Shown piece by piece: positions 48,221 through 55,323 of a stretch of 64,000 nt of DNA. Origin of the DNA: Pannonibacter sp. SL95 (lineage in GTDB: Bacteria > Pseudomonadota > Alphaproteobacteria > Rhizobiales > Stappiaceae). The DNA lies in the NCBI RefSeq assembly GCF_026672425.1, contig NZ_JAPPRC010000003.1, positions 1,997,752 through 2,061,751 on the forward strand. The letters are read 5' to 3'. The notes below the pieces were generated by a model. The model was not told the DNA's origin. It saw nothing but the letters and a program-made list of their open reading frames with translations, and searched no databases. Both the position numbers and the translations under genes were made by a program. The first letter of the stretch is position 1, and each line of letters opens with the position of its first letter.

Positions 48221-48642
48221 TTTCCCTCGCCCTGGGGCTCACCCGCCTCATCGTCATCTTCGGCAGAGGCACCGCCAAAGACTTCCGCCAGCAGTTCGTT
48301 GGCATCCTGCATCGGGATGTAGGCACTGAAGTCAGCCTCGGTGATGGTCTCGCCATCGAAGCGCGACACACGGCAGATGTAGAGGATCTGCGCTTTGGCC
48401 AGATTGTTGCGGGCGAGCCGAAGGCAGCTGACCCAGGTGCCATGCTTGCGAAACTTCGGGAAAGACACCGTGACGCCGGTTTCGGGCAAAACGAAACGCT
48501 CATCGCCCTCATGAGCTGCCCGATAGGCTTTGAGGCGGTCAATGACGCCCGGGGCGGCCGGACCACCTTCGCCGGAGAAATGGTGCGGGCTGGCAGGAAC
48601 GGCAGAATGGGTATGCGAGGGGGAAAAATCGTGATCGGACAT
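48199..48642 (-). CDS. Tail assembly chaperone (Mu gp41-type, lambda gpG analogue)
   Basis: 147 aa. FVLPETGVTVSFPKFRKHGT, WVSCLRLARNNLAKAQILYI and TEADFSAYIPMQDANELLAE match the phage tail assembly chaperone (Mu gp41/P2 gpE-like). The Asp/Glu-rich C-terminus (ASAEDDDEAGEPQGEGKRTA) contains the in-frame G-GGA-AAG heptamer that leads to the extension. It lies between the tube gene and the tape measure, the conserved position for this function. Confidence 0.88.
   Translation of the reverse strand: MSDHDFSPSHTHSAVPASPHHFSGEGGPAAPGVIDRLKAYRAAHEGDERFVLPETGVTVSFPKFRKHGTWVSCLRLARNNLAKAQILYICRVSRFDGETITEADFSAYIPMQDANELLAEVFGGASAEDDDEAGEPQGEGKRTAKTA
48220..48226 (-). promoter_or_regulatory. Programmed -1 ribosomal frameshift site GGGAAAG
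   Basis: In the zero frame it reads G-GGA-AAG (X XXY YYZ). This is the heptamer used by phage lambda in gpG/gpGT. The -1 frame downstream is open to the tape measure; the -1 frame upstream is closed 8 codons before, so a frameshift rather than an independent gene is implied. Confidence 0.85.
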
Positions 48643-48766
48643 GCTGGCCTCCGTGGCGCGGATTGCGGGTCCGGAGGGTCAGCCAGTCCGGACAGGTCAG
48701 GCAGATCGGTTCTGCCGGGCCTGTCCGGGTAAAGAGGGGGCGGCTCCAGACCGCCCCACAGTCACA

Positions 48767-49285
48767 TCATGCGGTCCAGATATCGCCGGAACTGTTCCGG
48801 GCGGTGTTCGCGAAAACATCGATCTCGAGCAACGTCCGGTCACTGTCGTGGACACGCTGCGCCAGGCGAGAGCACGTGAACTCATAATCGATCTCGTCAA
48901 GGTCGCCGAGCTTGGCACCGCTTGCATCGGTCTTGAAGAAGCGTGCACTGACGATTGTAATGAGGGTGCAGGAGCGTTCCCGGTCGTGACCATCCGGACC
49001 GTTGACATCAAGACGCTGGTGCAGTTGCAGCTTGTGCGAGATCGTCGGATTGTAGAATTCCTCGGCAAGTTCCGGCTCCAGGGCCTGGAACTTCATCGAT
49101 CCGGTCAGGGCTTCCAGGACCCGGGTGGGTGTCTTGTAGACCGCGACCTGTCCAAGGGTTTCGATGTCGACCGTCTTCCATTCGATGGACGGGATCTTGA
49201 ACTCGCGCGCGATGCCGAGAAGGGAATTGTCTTCCTTGTAGACCTCGGCGTTGACGATTGAGGCGAACCGGCGGTAATCGGCCAT
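48767..49285 (-). CDS. Contractile tail tube protein (P2 FII-like)
   Basis: 172 aa. YRRFASIVNAEVYKEDNSLL, IPSIEWKTVDIETLGQVAVY, ALTGSMKFQALEPELAEEFY and LIEYEFTCSRL-like elements are in the order seen in P2 FII. It is placed directly after the sheath gene. The 3' end contains one of the CCGGAACTGTTCCGG palindromes (48786-48800), in coding sequence. Confidence 0.9.
   Translation of the reverse strand: MADYRRFASIVNAEVYKEDNSLLGIAREFKIPSIEWKTVDIETLGQVAVYKTPTRVLEALTGSMKFQALEPELAEEFYNPTISHKLQLHQRLDVNGPDGHDRERSCTLITIVSARFFKTDASGAKLGDLDEIDYEFTCSRLAQRVHDSDRTLLEIDVFANTARNSSGDIWTA
48786..48800. repeat. 15-bp palindrome CCGGAACTGTTCCGG
   Basis: Inside the 3' coding end of the tail tube gene (residues R-N-S-S-G). 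Same core as at 42077, 55000 and 57323. Confidence 0.6.
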
Positions 49286-49382
49286 TTTCTGTGTTCCTCG
49301 TTCCTGGAACCGGCCTGACAGACCGGCATCAGTTGGGCATTTTCATCCCCTGCCTGCGGGCCGCAGACGCACATGCGCGCCG

Positions 49383-50705
49383 TCAGGCCACCTGCGGGTC
49401 TGTCGTCGTGGCAAGGCCAAGCGCGTTGCGGATCAGGTCGATGTTGATCGACCGCTCGACCGTCAGCCGCTCCATCAGGCCAACCGGCGCATAGTCCTGG
49501 CGCCAGTACAGCCAGCCATCTGCGATGCTGGCGGGCGTGGTCTTCTTGCGGTCAAAGGAAAACCGGAAATCATAGAGCGCCGGATCCTTGCCGACCGTCT
49601 TGGACAGGCCGTAGGCGTTGATCCGGTCCTCGACCTTTTCCAGCGAAGCCGGGTTTGCGTTGCGGTCCTTCCACTCGTCGAGGAAATGAAGGATCGCCTC
49701 GTCCATCACGTCCTCAATGAATTGCACATGGATGAAGTTGCGCATGTCCGTGACGGTCGGATAGGCAGCGGACCTGTTGCCGGAAACATGGGGCCCTTTG
49801 CCCCAGCGCTCCTCGACCGTGACGATGCCCGCACCGCGCAGTTCCTGGACGTCCGACGTCTTGTCTCCGGGAATGTACAGCACCTGCTGCGCGGCCTCCT
49901 CAATGCCGGCAATCGGCCTGTTCGAAGGGGAATGGTGGTAGCCATATTCCATGACACTCGACAGCATGACGCCGGCCAGATGTGCGGAATAGGCGTCAGC
50001 AATCGGCTTGCCGGCGGTTGACGAAGCCGGATCAAGGTTCACGACCTTCATATGCGGCCAGCACAGGATCGCGCGGCGATCGCTGGTCTGCCAGTCAAAG
50101 CTCCCCGACGGCCCGCGGGCTTCGATGACCTGCTGCACGGTGACGCCGAGCGGCGCGTCCAGAAGATAGCGCGCCCGGATCCGTCCGGCGATCACACCAA
50201 GTTCTGCCCGCACACCGCTCAATCCGTCGAAGCCTGTTGCCAGCAGGATTTTGGGGAACCAGCCATAGGCCTGATAGCACGAATAGGCGAGCTTCAGGCC
50301 GGACGGATTGCCGGCCGCGTCGAAGGTCCCGATGATGTCGAGGGCAGTTACTCGCGAGGGATCGGGCGTGTTGGCTCCGTCCTTGTGCACCGCAGGATCA
50401 AAGACGTTGACCACACAGATCGTGCCGATGCCGGCGGTTCTCGCCTTGGAGAACATGGCGTTCAGCTTCTGCGGGATCGTGTAGCCGTCCCGCACCGGGC
50501 CGAAATGCCGGGTGATGTCGGACTGGCGCCGGATCAGGATCGGCTTGTTGATATAGGCCGCGCGCGCCGCCGGGGTTGCGTGGACTTCATGGATCGGTGC
50601 TGTACCGATCAGAAACGCGGTCGCCGCTTTCAGTTCGCGGACGAGAAGGCCGCCTTCGTCGACATCGACGACTTCAGGTCCGAAGTAGCGTTCCGAGCTT
50701 GCCAT
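49383..50705 (-). CDS. Contractile tail sheath protein (P2 FI/Mu gpL-like)
   Basis: 440 aa. Sheath family features: GLLVRELKAATAFLIGTAPI, NKPILIRRQSDITRHFGPV, IPQKLNAMFSKARTAGIGTI, LDIIGTFDAAGNPSGLKLAY and the C-terminal RNFIHVQFIEDVMDEAILHF, WRQDYAPVGLMERLTVERSI. It shortens during injection. It is preceded by a small gene 1 nt away and followed by the tube gene. Confidence 0.95.
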   Translation of the reverse strand: MASSERYFGPEVVDVDEGGLLVRELKAATAFLIGTAPIHEVHATPAARAAYINKPILIRRQSDITRHFGPVRDGYTIPQKLNAMFSKARTAGIGTICVVNVFDPAVHKDGANTPDPSRVTALDIIGTFDAAGNPSGLKLAYSCYQAYGWFPKILLATGFDGLSGVRAELGVIAGRIRARYLLDAPLGVTVQQVIEARGPSGSFDWQTSDRRAILCWPHMKVVNLDPASSTAGKPIADAYSAHLAGVMLSSVMEYGYHHSPSNRPIAGIEEAAQQVLYIPGDKTSDVQELRGAGIVTVEERWGKGPHVSGNRSAAYPTVTDMRNFIHVQFIEDVMDEAILHFLDEWKDRNANPASLEKVEDRINAYGLSKTVGKDPALYDFRFSFDRKKTTPASIADGWLYWRQDYAPVGLMERLTVERSINIDLIRNALGLATTTDPQVA

Positions 50706-50706
50706 G

Positions 50707-50934
50707 TTACGCGTCTCCGTTGCTTGCCTGGTGGGCCGGCATGATGAGGTTCAGGGCTTTCCAGCCGGCGACAGCCGCATGCCCCTCCGGCAGCAGGTAG
50801 TCCTGTCCGGGGCACAGCGTTTCTTCAAAGAATGTGACGGTGTTTCCGTCCGTATCCTTGCCCCGCAGGGAGACGGACTGGACCGGACCAAGATACGTGT
50901 AGGTGGCAAAGCTGTGGGTCGGTTTGGCAGGCAT
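50707..50934 (-). CDS. Small phage protein before the sheath gene
   Basis: 75 aa. Predicted beta: FATYTYLGPVQSVSLRGKDT, TVTFFEETLCPGQDYLLPEG. In Mu-like phages a short gene lies between gp37 and the sheath gene (gp38, DUF2635-like); this is the positional counterpart. No motif allows a firm name. Confidence 0.7.
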   Translation of the reverse strand: MPAKPTHSFATYTYLGPVQSVSLRGKDTDGNTVTFFEETLCPGQDYLLPEGHAAVAGWKALNLIMPAHQASNGDA

Positions 50935-50937
50935 GGC

Positions 50938-51406
50938 CTAACCCTCCTCCTGAAAGCGGGTGAGCGGGATACGGGGGCGCGCCGGCGATTGCTCGGCGGC
51001 AACGGATGCGACAACGCAGGAGACGTCCACCTGCCATTCCCATTGGCCGGCGGCCTGGTCGGTAAGCCGTTCGCTCATCATCTTGAGCGGCGTTGCCCCT
51101 TCCAGGGCTGTGTTCTGCAACCACTGGCGCATCGTATCGAGAATGGGATAGGCGGCAGCGCCGCCATTCAGGTCGCCGAGGTAAAGGACGATGGTGAACC
51201 TGAGTTCGCGCGATTGACGGGCAAGGTCCATGCCATTGCCCTCGCCATAACGTGCGCCGGAATAATGGACCAACGCAGCCGCGCGCATCTTCGCCGGGTC
51301 GAAGGCTTCCGGGTTACCCGGAAAGCTAAGCCACGTAGAACTCCGATGGCAGGCACCGTTTCAGCCGGGCGATCAGCTGCGTTTCGATGGACTGGATCAC
51401 GCTCAC
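50938..51406 (-). pseudogene. Mu gp37-like (DUF1834) protein, frameshifted near its 5' end
   Basis: A GTG at 51406 with GGAGGG upstream starts the DUF1834-like N-terminus VIQSIETQLIARLKRCLPSE, which then stops at TAG after YVA. The rest continues in the +1 frame: STWLSFPGNPEAFDPAKM, then RAAALVHYSGARYGEGNG and LYLGDLNGGAAAYPILDTMR to the stop at 50938. The two parts together match one family. Change point about 51335-51345. An ATG at 51288 would give only a 116-aa truncated product. Confidence 0.78.
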
Positions 51407-51451
51407 CGCCAGCCCTCCAGCATGGACGGGGCGCGGGCAGCGGGGAAACTG

Positions 51452-51892
51452 CTAGGCGATCCGGTCTGTCTGTCCCGCGCCGCCGCCAGGCAAGCCGCCA
51501 AGCCCGTCGCGCCCGGGCCCGAGGTCCGTCTTGCCGTCGCGGATGCCTTTCAGGAAGTCCATCACGTCCAGGTAGCGGGCACGCGTCACGTCATCCACTG
51601 CGCCTCGATCGGCAACACGGTCGCGCAGCCAGTAGACGACGAGATCCGCCGCCGCACCTTTCAGGCTCGCGGGCATATCCGCGCAAGGCACCGCGCCAAG
51701 CGCTGGGAAGCGGTTCAGCACATGTCCGTCTATCAGGCTCTGGGCACGCCGGATCTGCGCGGACAGGCGGTCCCGGTCGAGGGTCCGGCCACCTGCGGAG
51801 TTGAACCCGCCAATGCCGGCCAGGGCGATGAGATCTTCCTCGCTGTTGAGCGCGATCAGCTCGTCCACCGTTAGATAGCTGCCTGTCGTCAT
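51452..51892 (-). CDS. Mu gp36-like (DUF1320) protein, C-terminus possibly shifted
   Basis: 146 aa. DUF1320 pattern: YLTVDELIALNSEEDLIALA, RAQSLIDGHVLNRFPALGAV, PASLKGAAADLVVYWLRDRV and VTRARYLDVMDFLKGIRDGK. The end reads GGAGQTDRIA, stopping at 51452. A 4-bp tandem repeat, CAGACAGAC, precedes this end; without it the frame would read TGSPSSFPAARAPSMLEGWR and stop at TGA overlapping the gp37 GTG, which looks like the original end. The encoded protein may still work. Confidence 0.85.
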   Translation of the reverse strand: MTTGSYLTVDELIALNSEEDLIALAGIGGFNSAGGRTLDRDRLSAQIRRAQSLIDGHVLNRFPALGAVPCADMPASLKGAAADLVVYWLRDRVADRGAVDDVTRARYLDVMDFLKGIRDGKTDLGPGRDGLGGLPGGGAGQTDRIA

Positions 51893-51940
51893 CGCTTTTA
51901 ACGCTCCCAGGTCCCTGGACCGGACGCCTGATTGTCCGGA

Positions 51941-52294
51941 TCAATCCGGCTTCTGTGCTTTTGCCGTACGCTTGCCGGATTTCGTCAGCGCGTCAGCTGC
52001 GCGCGCCGGTCCATCGTGATCCGGTCCGGCTTCATCATCGCCAGCTTCATCAGGGCCAGCTTCATCAGGGCCAGCATCAACAGGGCCAGTTGCATCGCCA
52101 GCCGGGACATCATCGGCAGGGACATCATTGACCTGGACAGGTGTGACGGGCTCCCCGATCACCTTGAGCATCAGCAGCGGTCTGGCCTCTACAGGCGCCA
52201 GGTCGATGGTGTTGTGATCGGGATCATCCGGCGCATAGCGGACCCGGTTGTGCCGGACGGCAGCCAGGACGGGATAGGTCAGCGTATCGGTCAT
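51941..52294 (-). CDS. Phage protein with acidic tandem repeats, unknown
   Basis: 117 aa. N-terminal half: MTDTLTYPVLAAVRHNRVRY and IDLAPVEARPLLMLKVIGEP. The C-terminal half is built of 5-residue steps AGPDE/AGDDE, coded by 15-bp DNA repeats. A small basic end follows (SGKRTAKAQKPD). Position between capsid and gp36 is that of Mu gp35 (FluMu gp35-like). That role is by position only. Confidence 0.65.
   Translation of the reverse strand: MTDTLTYPVLAAVRHNRVRYAPDDPDHNTIDLAPVEARPLLMLKVIGEPVTPVQVNDVPADDVPAGDATGPVDAGPDEAGPDEAGDDEAGPDHDGPARAADALTKSGKRTAKAQKPD
52029..52100. repeat. 15-bp tandem repeats inside the acidic-repeat gene
   Basis: Four full units of consensus GCTTCATCAGGGCCA (52029, 52044, 52059, 52074) and a partial fifth to 52100. 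They are in frame, so copy-number change would lengthen or shorten the AGPDE stretch without shifting the frame. Confidence 0.9.
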
Positions 52295-52318
52295 GGTCTC
52301 AGCTCCTGGTTTGAGGGA

Positions 52319-53254
52319 TCAGGCCGCATTGCGGATCAGGAAACCGGCCCGGTTGGCCACGATCAGCTCGCGCACTTCCTCGCCGGAACGGACGAGCTTG
52401 CCGCCCCGCAAGCCCATGTTGGCCGGAAGCGTGCCGGCGATCTTGGTACCCAGCTGAGCGGTGTAGCCGAAGGTCAGTCCACCGGTGGTGTCAGCCGTCC
52501 GGTTGATGAACTGGCCTGCAACGATATTGTCCCAGACCCGGGCCAGAACCGGCGCCTCGCCTGGACGCTTGATGTTGACGCGGCTTTCGCCCACCAGAAC
52601 ACGCTGGACCTCCAGGAGTTCGGCAATCTGCTGCCGCGTTGCCCGGCCCTGGTCGCCGGAGTTTCCGTGCACGGCCTTGACGACCTTCGGGTGCTTGCGC
52701 AGGGCACGCCAGGCGCTGAAGCCCAGTGTCAGCTGGTTCGGCCGCTGCCAGCAGGTCGCCATCAGATCTTCGATCACCGTGATCGGATCGCTCGCAGGGT
52801 CCGTGAAGATGTCGGCACCGGCCAGGGTCTCGACGTGGTCGGGGTGATAGTTGGCCGGATCCTTGACCAGACTTGCCGTACGCACTTCGCGGTCGAGCAG
52901 GACAATGTCCGCCGCCCGTTCGGTCGCCCGCTTGTCCGGGTCCCACTTGTTGCGCTGAGCCTCGGCGATGGTCTTGTTGTCGAGCGGGATGTCGATGCCA
53001 TATTCCTCGGTACTGGCCTCCCGCTCGCTGCCGGAGATCTCCACCTGGTTCGGCGCCGAGCGGCGTCCGACGCGGGTGTCGGGCAGTGTGAAGGCTTCCG
53101 CCTCGTCGTAGACCTGATACTTGAAGGTTGCGGCCGGCGCGGGCACCCGGGGCAAGACCTGGTCGGCGATCAGGTTGTAGTCCGGGTTGGAATAGGCGAT
53201 GGCAATCGCGGTCAGGACCGCGCTTTCGGTAAACTGGTCAGTGGCGCTGGACAT
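52319..53254 (-). CDS. Major capsid protein
   Basis: 311 aa. MSSATDQFTESAVLTAIAIA, DQVLPRVPAPAATFKYQVYD, IPLDNKTIAEAQRNKWDPDK and DPITVIEDLMATCWQRPNQL are typical of major head proteins of Mu-like phages of the BcepMu kind rather than Mu gpT itself. It is placed after the protease/scaffold and decoration genes. The first codons are duplicated just upstream. Confidence 0.85.
   Translation of the reverse strand: MSSATDQFTESAVLTAIAIAYSNPDYNLIADQVLPRVPAPAATFKYQVYDEAEAFTLPDTRVGRRSAPNQVEISGSEREASTEEYGIDIPLDNKTIAEAQRNKWDPDKRATERAADIVLLDREVRTASLVKDPANYHPDHVETLAGADIFTDPASDPITVIEDLMATCWQRPNQLTLGFSAWRALRKHPKVVKAVHGNSGDQGRATRQQIAELLEVQRVLVGESRVNIKRPGEAPVLARVWDNIVAGQFINRTADTTGGLTFGYTAQLGTKIAGTLPANMGLRGGKLVRSGEEVRELIVANRAGFLIRNAA
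53207..53240. repeat. 34-bp direct repeat, copy in the capsid gene start
   Basis: Encodes residues TDQFTESAVLTA of the capsid. It is identical to 53306-53339. Confidence 0.95.
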
Positions 53255-53305
53255 GGCTGCTTTCTTTCAAAGAAGGTTTGGGACTGCAGGGAGCGCTGCG
53301 GCCAG

Positions 53306-53339
53306 CGCGGTCAGGACCGCGCTTTCGGTAAACTGGTCA
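53306..53339. repeat. 34-bp direct repeat, upstream copy
   Basis: Second copy of 53207-53240, in the gap before the capsid gene. It provides the stop codon (TGA at 53337-53339) of the upstream decoration gene. Confidence 0.95.
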
Positions 53340-53708
53340 ACCGCGCAGCGTTGCGGGCTGGATCAGGACATGACCGATGACGCCGAGACCACCGGCGCTC
53401 ATCGCGCGGCCAATGATTGGCAATGAAGCGCCAGCCCCTGGGGCAGCCTTGATCGCGCGGCCGTTCGCATCACTGGTGAGCGGGTCGCCATAAGCCACCG
53501 TGCCTCCGAACTCGACTTCACGGATGTGATCGAGACAGACGTCAATCCGCTCGCCGGTGCCAGCCGCGCCCCTGATTGCGGTCGTGCCGAGCAGCACCGC
53601 CCCGATGCCGGCGAGGGCAACGCGGCCTTCCGCGCTGCCGAAAGTCACAAGACGCCGCTTGCCGATCGGGCCGTCTGCGGTGAAATTCTTGATCAGACCA
53701 ACATGCAT
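53337..53708 (-). CDS. Capsid decoration protein (DUF2190-like)
   Basis: 123 aa. IGKRRLVTFGSAEGRVALAG, GERIDVCLDHIREVEFGGTV, YGDPLTSDANGRAIKAAPG and IIGRAMSAGGLGVIGHVLI fit DUF2190-type cement proteins with a small beta barrel. It lies between protease/scaffold and capsid, as the decoration gene does in many phages. Its stop codon lies in the 34-bp repeat. Confidence 0.8.
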   Translation of the reverse strand: MHVGLIKNFTADGPIGKRRLVTFGSAEGRVALAGIGAVLLGTTAIRGAAGTGERIDVCLDHIREVEFGGTVAYGDPLTSDANGRAIKAAPGAGASLPIIGRAMSAGGLGVIGHVLIQPATLRG

Positions 53709-53772
53709 GCTGGTGGCTCCTCATTGACAACAGAGCGGCTGGACATCAGCCGGATATCAGACAGGGTGGGCC

Positions 53773-54270
53773 TCAGGTCCTGAGGCCTCGCGTCTTCTCG
53801 ACATGGGTGACGGCATCGGCTGCCGAGACGGTGATGCCGGCGGCCCGCTGCGTTGCCTGGAAGGCAATTGCTTCGCGGGCGAGGTTTTCTGCGTCATTCG
53901 CAGACGCTTCCGGGGCATCCCCCATGTCCGTCTCGCCGAACTCGACGATCTTCGGAGCGGTCTCGAAAAGCGACTTCGCCAGATCAACGAGACCCGTGGT
54001 GACTTCGGATCCGTTTTCGGAAAAGGAGATTGCAGCGGACGACGCACCGGCGAGGCCATCCAGAAGCGCCACCAGCTTGGCCTTGTGGCCAGTGGCAAGC
54101 TGCCCTGAGGCGATCAGGCCCTCGGCAAAGCTGACATTTGCGCCGTGACGCTGTTCGGTTTCGCGGGCATTGAGCGCATCTTCCCTAGCCCGGAGGGCGG
54201 CTTCGCGGGCAGCCAGATCCGCATCGGGGGCGGGAGCGGATGAATGAGCGGGCGGTGTGGTGGTGGACAT
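53773..54270 (-). CDS. Nested scaffold protein from internal start (Mu gpZ-like)
   Basis: 165 aa in the same frame as the protease gene. ATG 54270 (MSTTTPPAHSSAPAPDADLA) is preceded by CAGGAACCGATC, an AGGA site at good distance. It would make the helical scaffold free of the protease domain, as known for Mu gpZ and lambda Nu3. Translation from it is inferred. Confidence 0.65.
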   Translation of the reverse strand: MSTTTPPAHSSAPAPDADLAAREAALRAREDALNARETEQRHGANVSFAEGLIASGQLATGHKAKLVALLDGLAGASSAAISFSENGSEVTTGLVDLAKSLFETAPKIVEFGETDMGDAPEASANDAENLAREAIAFQATQRAAGITVSAADAVTHVEKTRGLRT

Positions 54271-54936
54271 GATCGGTTCCTGTGAGATCGAAACGGTTTC
54301 AGGACTTGCGGCAAAGGCGGCTGGCTGCGGCGCCGGCAGCGTGCCGGCCTCGTCGATCCAGCGGATCGTGTAGTCCGGCATGACCTTGTCGGCGGTCTCT
54401 GCATCGCGTGTCTCGATCAGCCATTCCCTGAAGCGGCGAAAGAGGCTCGCCACATCGCGGAAGGCTGGATCAGCAAAGGAGACCACCTCGACCGTGATGA
54501 TGTCAGCGGCATCTGTGAAGGACACCGGCTTAAGGCCCGGCACGGCGGGGGCGGCCCCCCCTAGAAACCCGACATGTTTGGGGTAAAGCGCATCGCCGGC
54601 CGGGTTGGACGGGGCGCCTGGCACATGGAACGACATCGAGATTTTCTTGTAGCGGCCGTCGGACACTGCCGAGGCAAATCCGGGTTCCAGTTCGCCGACT
54701 TCTGCGATCAGCCGCTCAGCGTCCGCGTCATAGGTGAAACTCTTTACCCAGCCATAGGCAGGCGCATCCGTCCTGGGATGGCCAACGACCACCGGGACTG
54801 GATTGTTCTCGGCATCATACCGGTCTGCCAGCGCCGCCAGGTCGCTGGCACTGGCGGTAAAGGACGCACCGGACATGGCCGTGAACGTTCCTGGACGGAA
54901 CACTTCGATCTTGCGGGTTGAGGTCGCCTGCGGCAC
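53773..54936 (-). CDS. Head protease with C-terminal scaffold (Mu gpI-like)
   Basis: 387 aa, GTG start. N-terminal protease domain (about 1-170): MSGASFTASASDLAALADRY, VPVVVGHPRTDAPAYGWVKS (the His is a candidate catalytic residue), DGRYKKISMSFHVPG (candidate Ser) and KHVGFLGGAAPAVPGLKPV. A linker follows, then a scaffold-like helical part with LAAREAALRAREDALNARE. This is the I/Z pair of Mu in one gene. An internal start for the scaffold alone is at 54270. Confidence 0.88.
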   Translation of the reverse strand: MPQATSTRKIEVFRPGTFTAMSGASFTASASDLAALADRYDAENNPVPVVVGHPRTDAPAYGWVKSFTYDADAERLIAEVGELEPGFASAVSDGRYKKISMSFHVPGAPSNPAGDALYPKHVGFLGGAAPAVPGLKPVSFTDAADIITVEVVSFADPAFRDVASLFRRFREWLIETRDAETADKVMPDYTIRWIDEAGTLPAPQPAAFAASPETVSISQEPIMSTTTPPAHSSAPAPDADLAAREAALRAREDALNARETEQRHGANVSFAEGLIASGQLATGHKAKLVALLDGLAGASSAAISFSENGSEVTTGLVDLAKSLFETAPKIVEFGETDMGDAPEASANDAENLAREAIAFQATQRAAGITVSAADAVTHVEKTRGLRT

Positions 54937-55323
54937 GGGCCGTCGCTCCGGTTTTGGTCAACTGGAGCGACATTGTCAGTGGCGGGAGGGATATGCGCCG
55001 GAACTGTTCCAGAGGGCATCAGGGACACGTCTGATGCTGAACATACGGTCAGGTAAGCGGCACCCTATCCGGGAGCCAATTGATGCGCAACCGGCCGGAG
55101 CCTGGCGGGTGCCATCTGAGGACCGCCATCTGCAAAGGCAGGACAGAAAGCCAAAGGCCTTTTCCCGGGCTTCTAACGCGGCCTTAACGGCGGGTGCGCC
55201 GATGGGGCGGAAGGCAGCCTTCGCGAGCGGCCTTTACGAATGCTGTGCCGCCGGATCCAAAGCGGTTGACACTACACCAGCAGGTTGGTTTCTATCGCCA
55301 GAATTCAACCAAAGGGGAAACTC
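54937..55323. other. Non-coding gap upstream of a plus-strand cargo gene
   Basis: 387 bp with no convincing gene. It carries a GGAACTGTTCC palindrome at 55000-55010 and must hold the promoter of the cargo gene at 55324. It is also the gap between the protease gene and gpG, which in Mu are adjacent. Confidence 0.5.
55000..55010. repeat. Palindrome GGAACTGTTCC
   Basis: Non-coding. Shares CGCCGGAACTGTTCC with the copy at 48786-48800. Confidence 0.6.

Noticed and set aside
48081..48566. A 161-aa minus-strand frame overlapping the chaperone gene
   Set aside because: Its composition is Arg/Pro/Ser-rich and it is not the -1 frame that continues the chaperone; it is a shadow of the third frame.
52029..52100. 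CRISPR-like array
   Set aside because: The 15-bp units are contiguous, in frame and coding, without spacers. No CRISPR array or cas gene was seen anywhere in the window.
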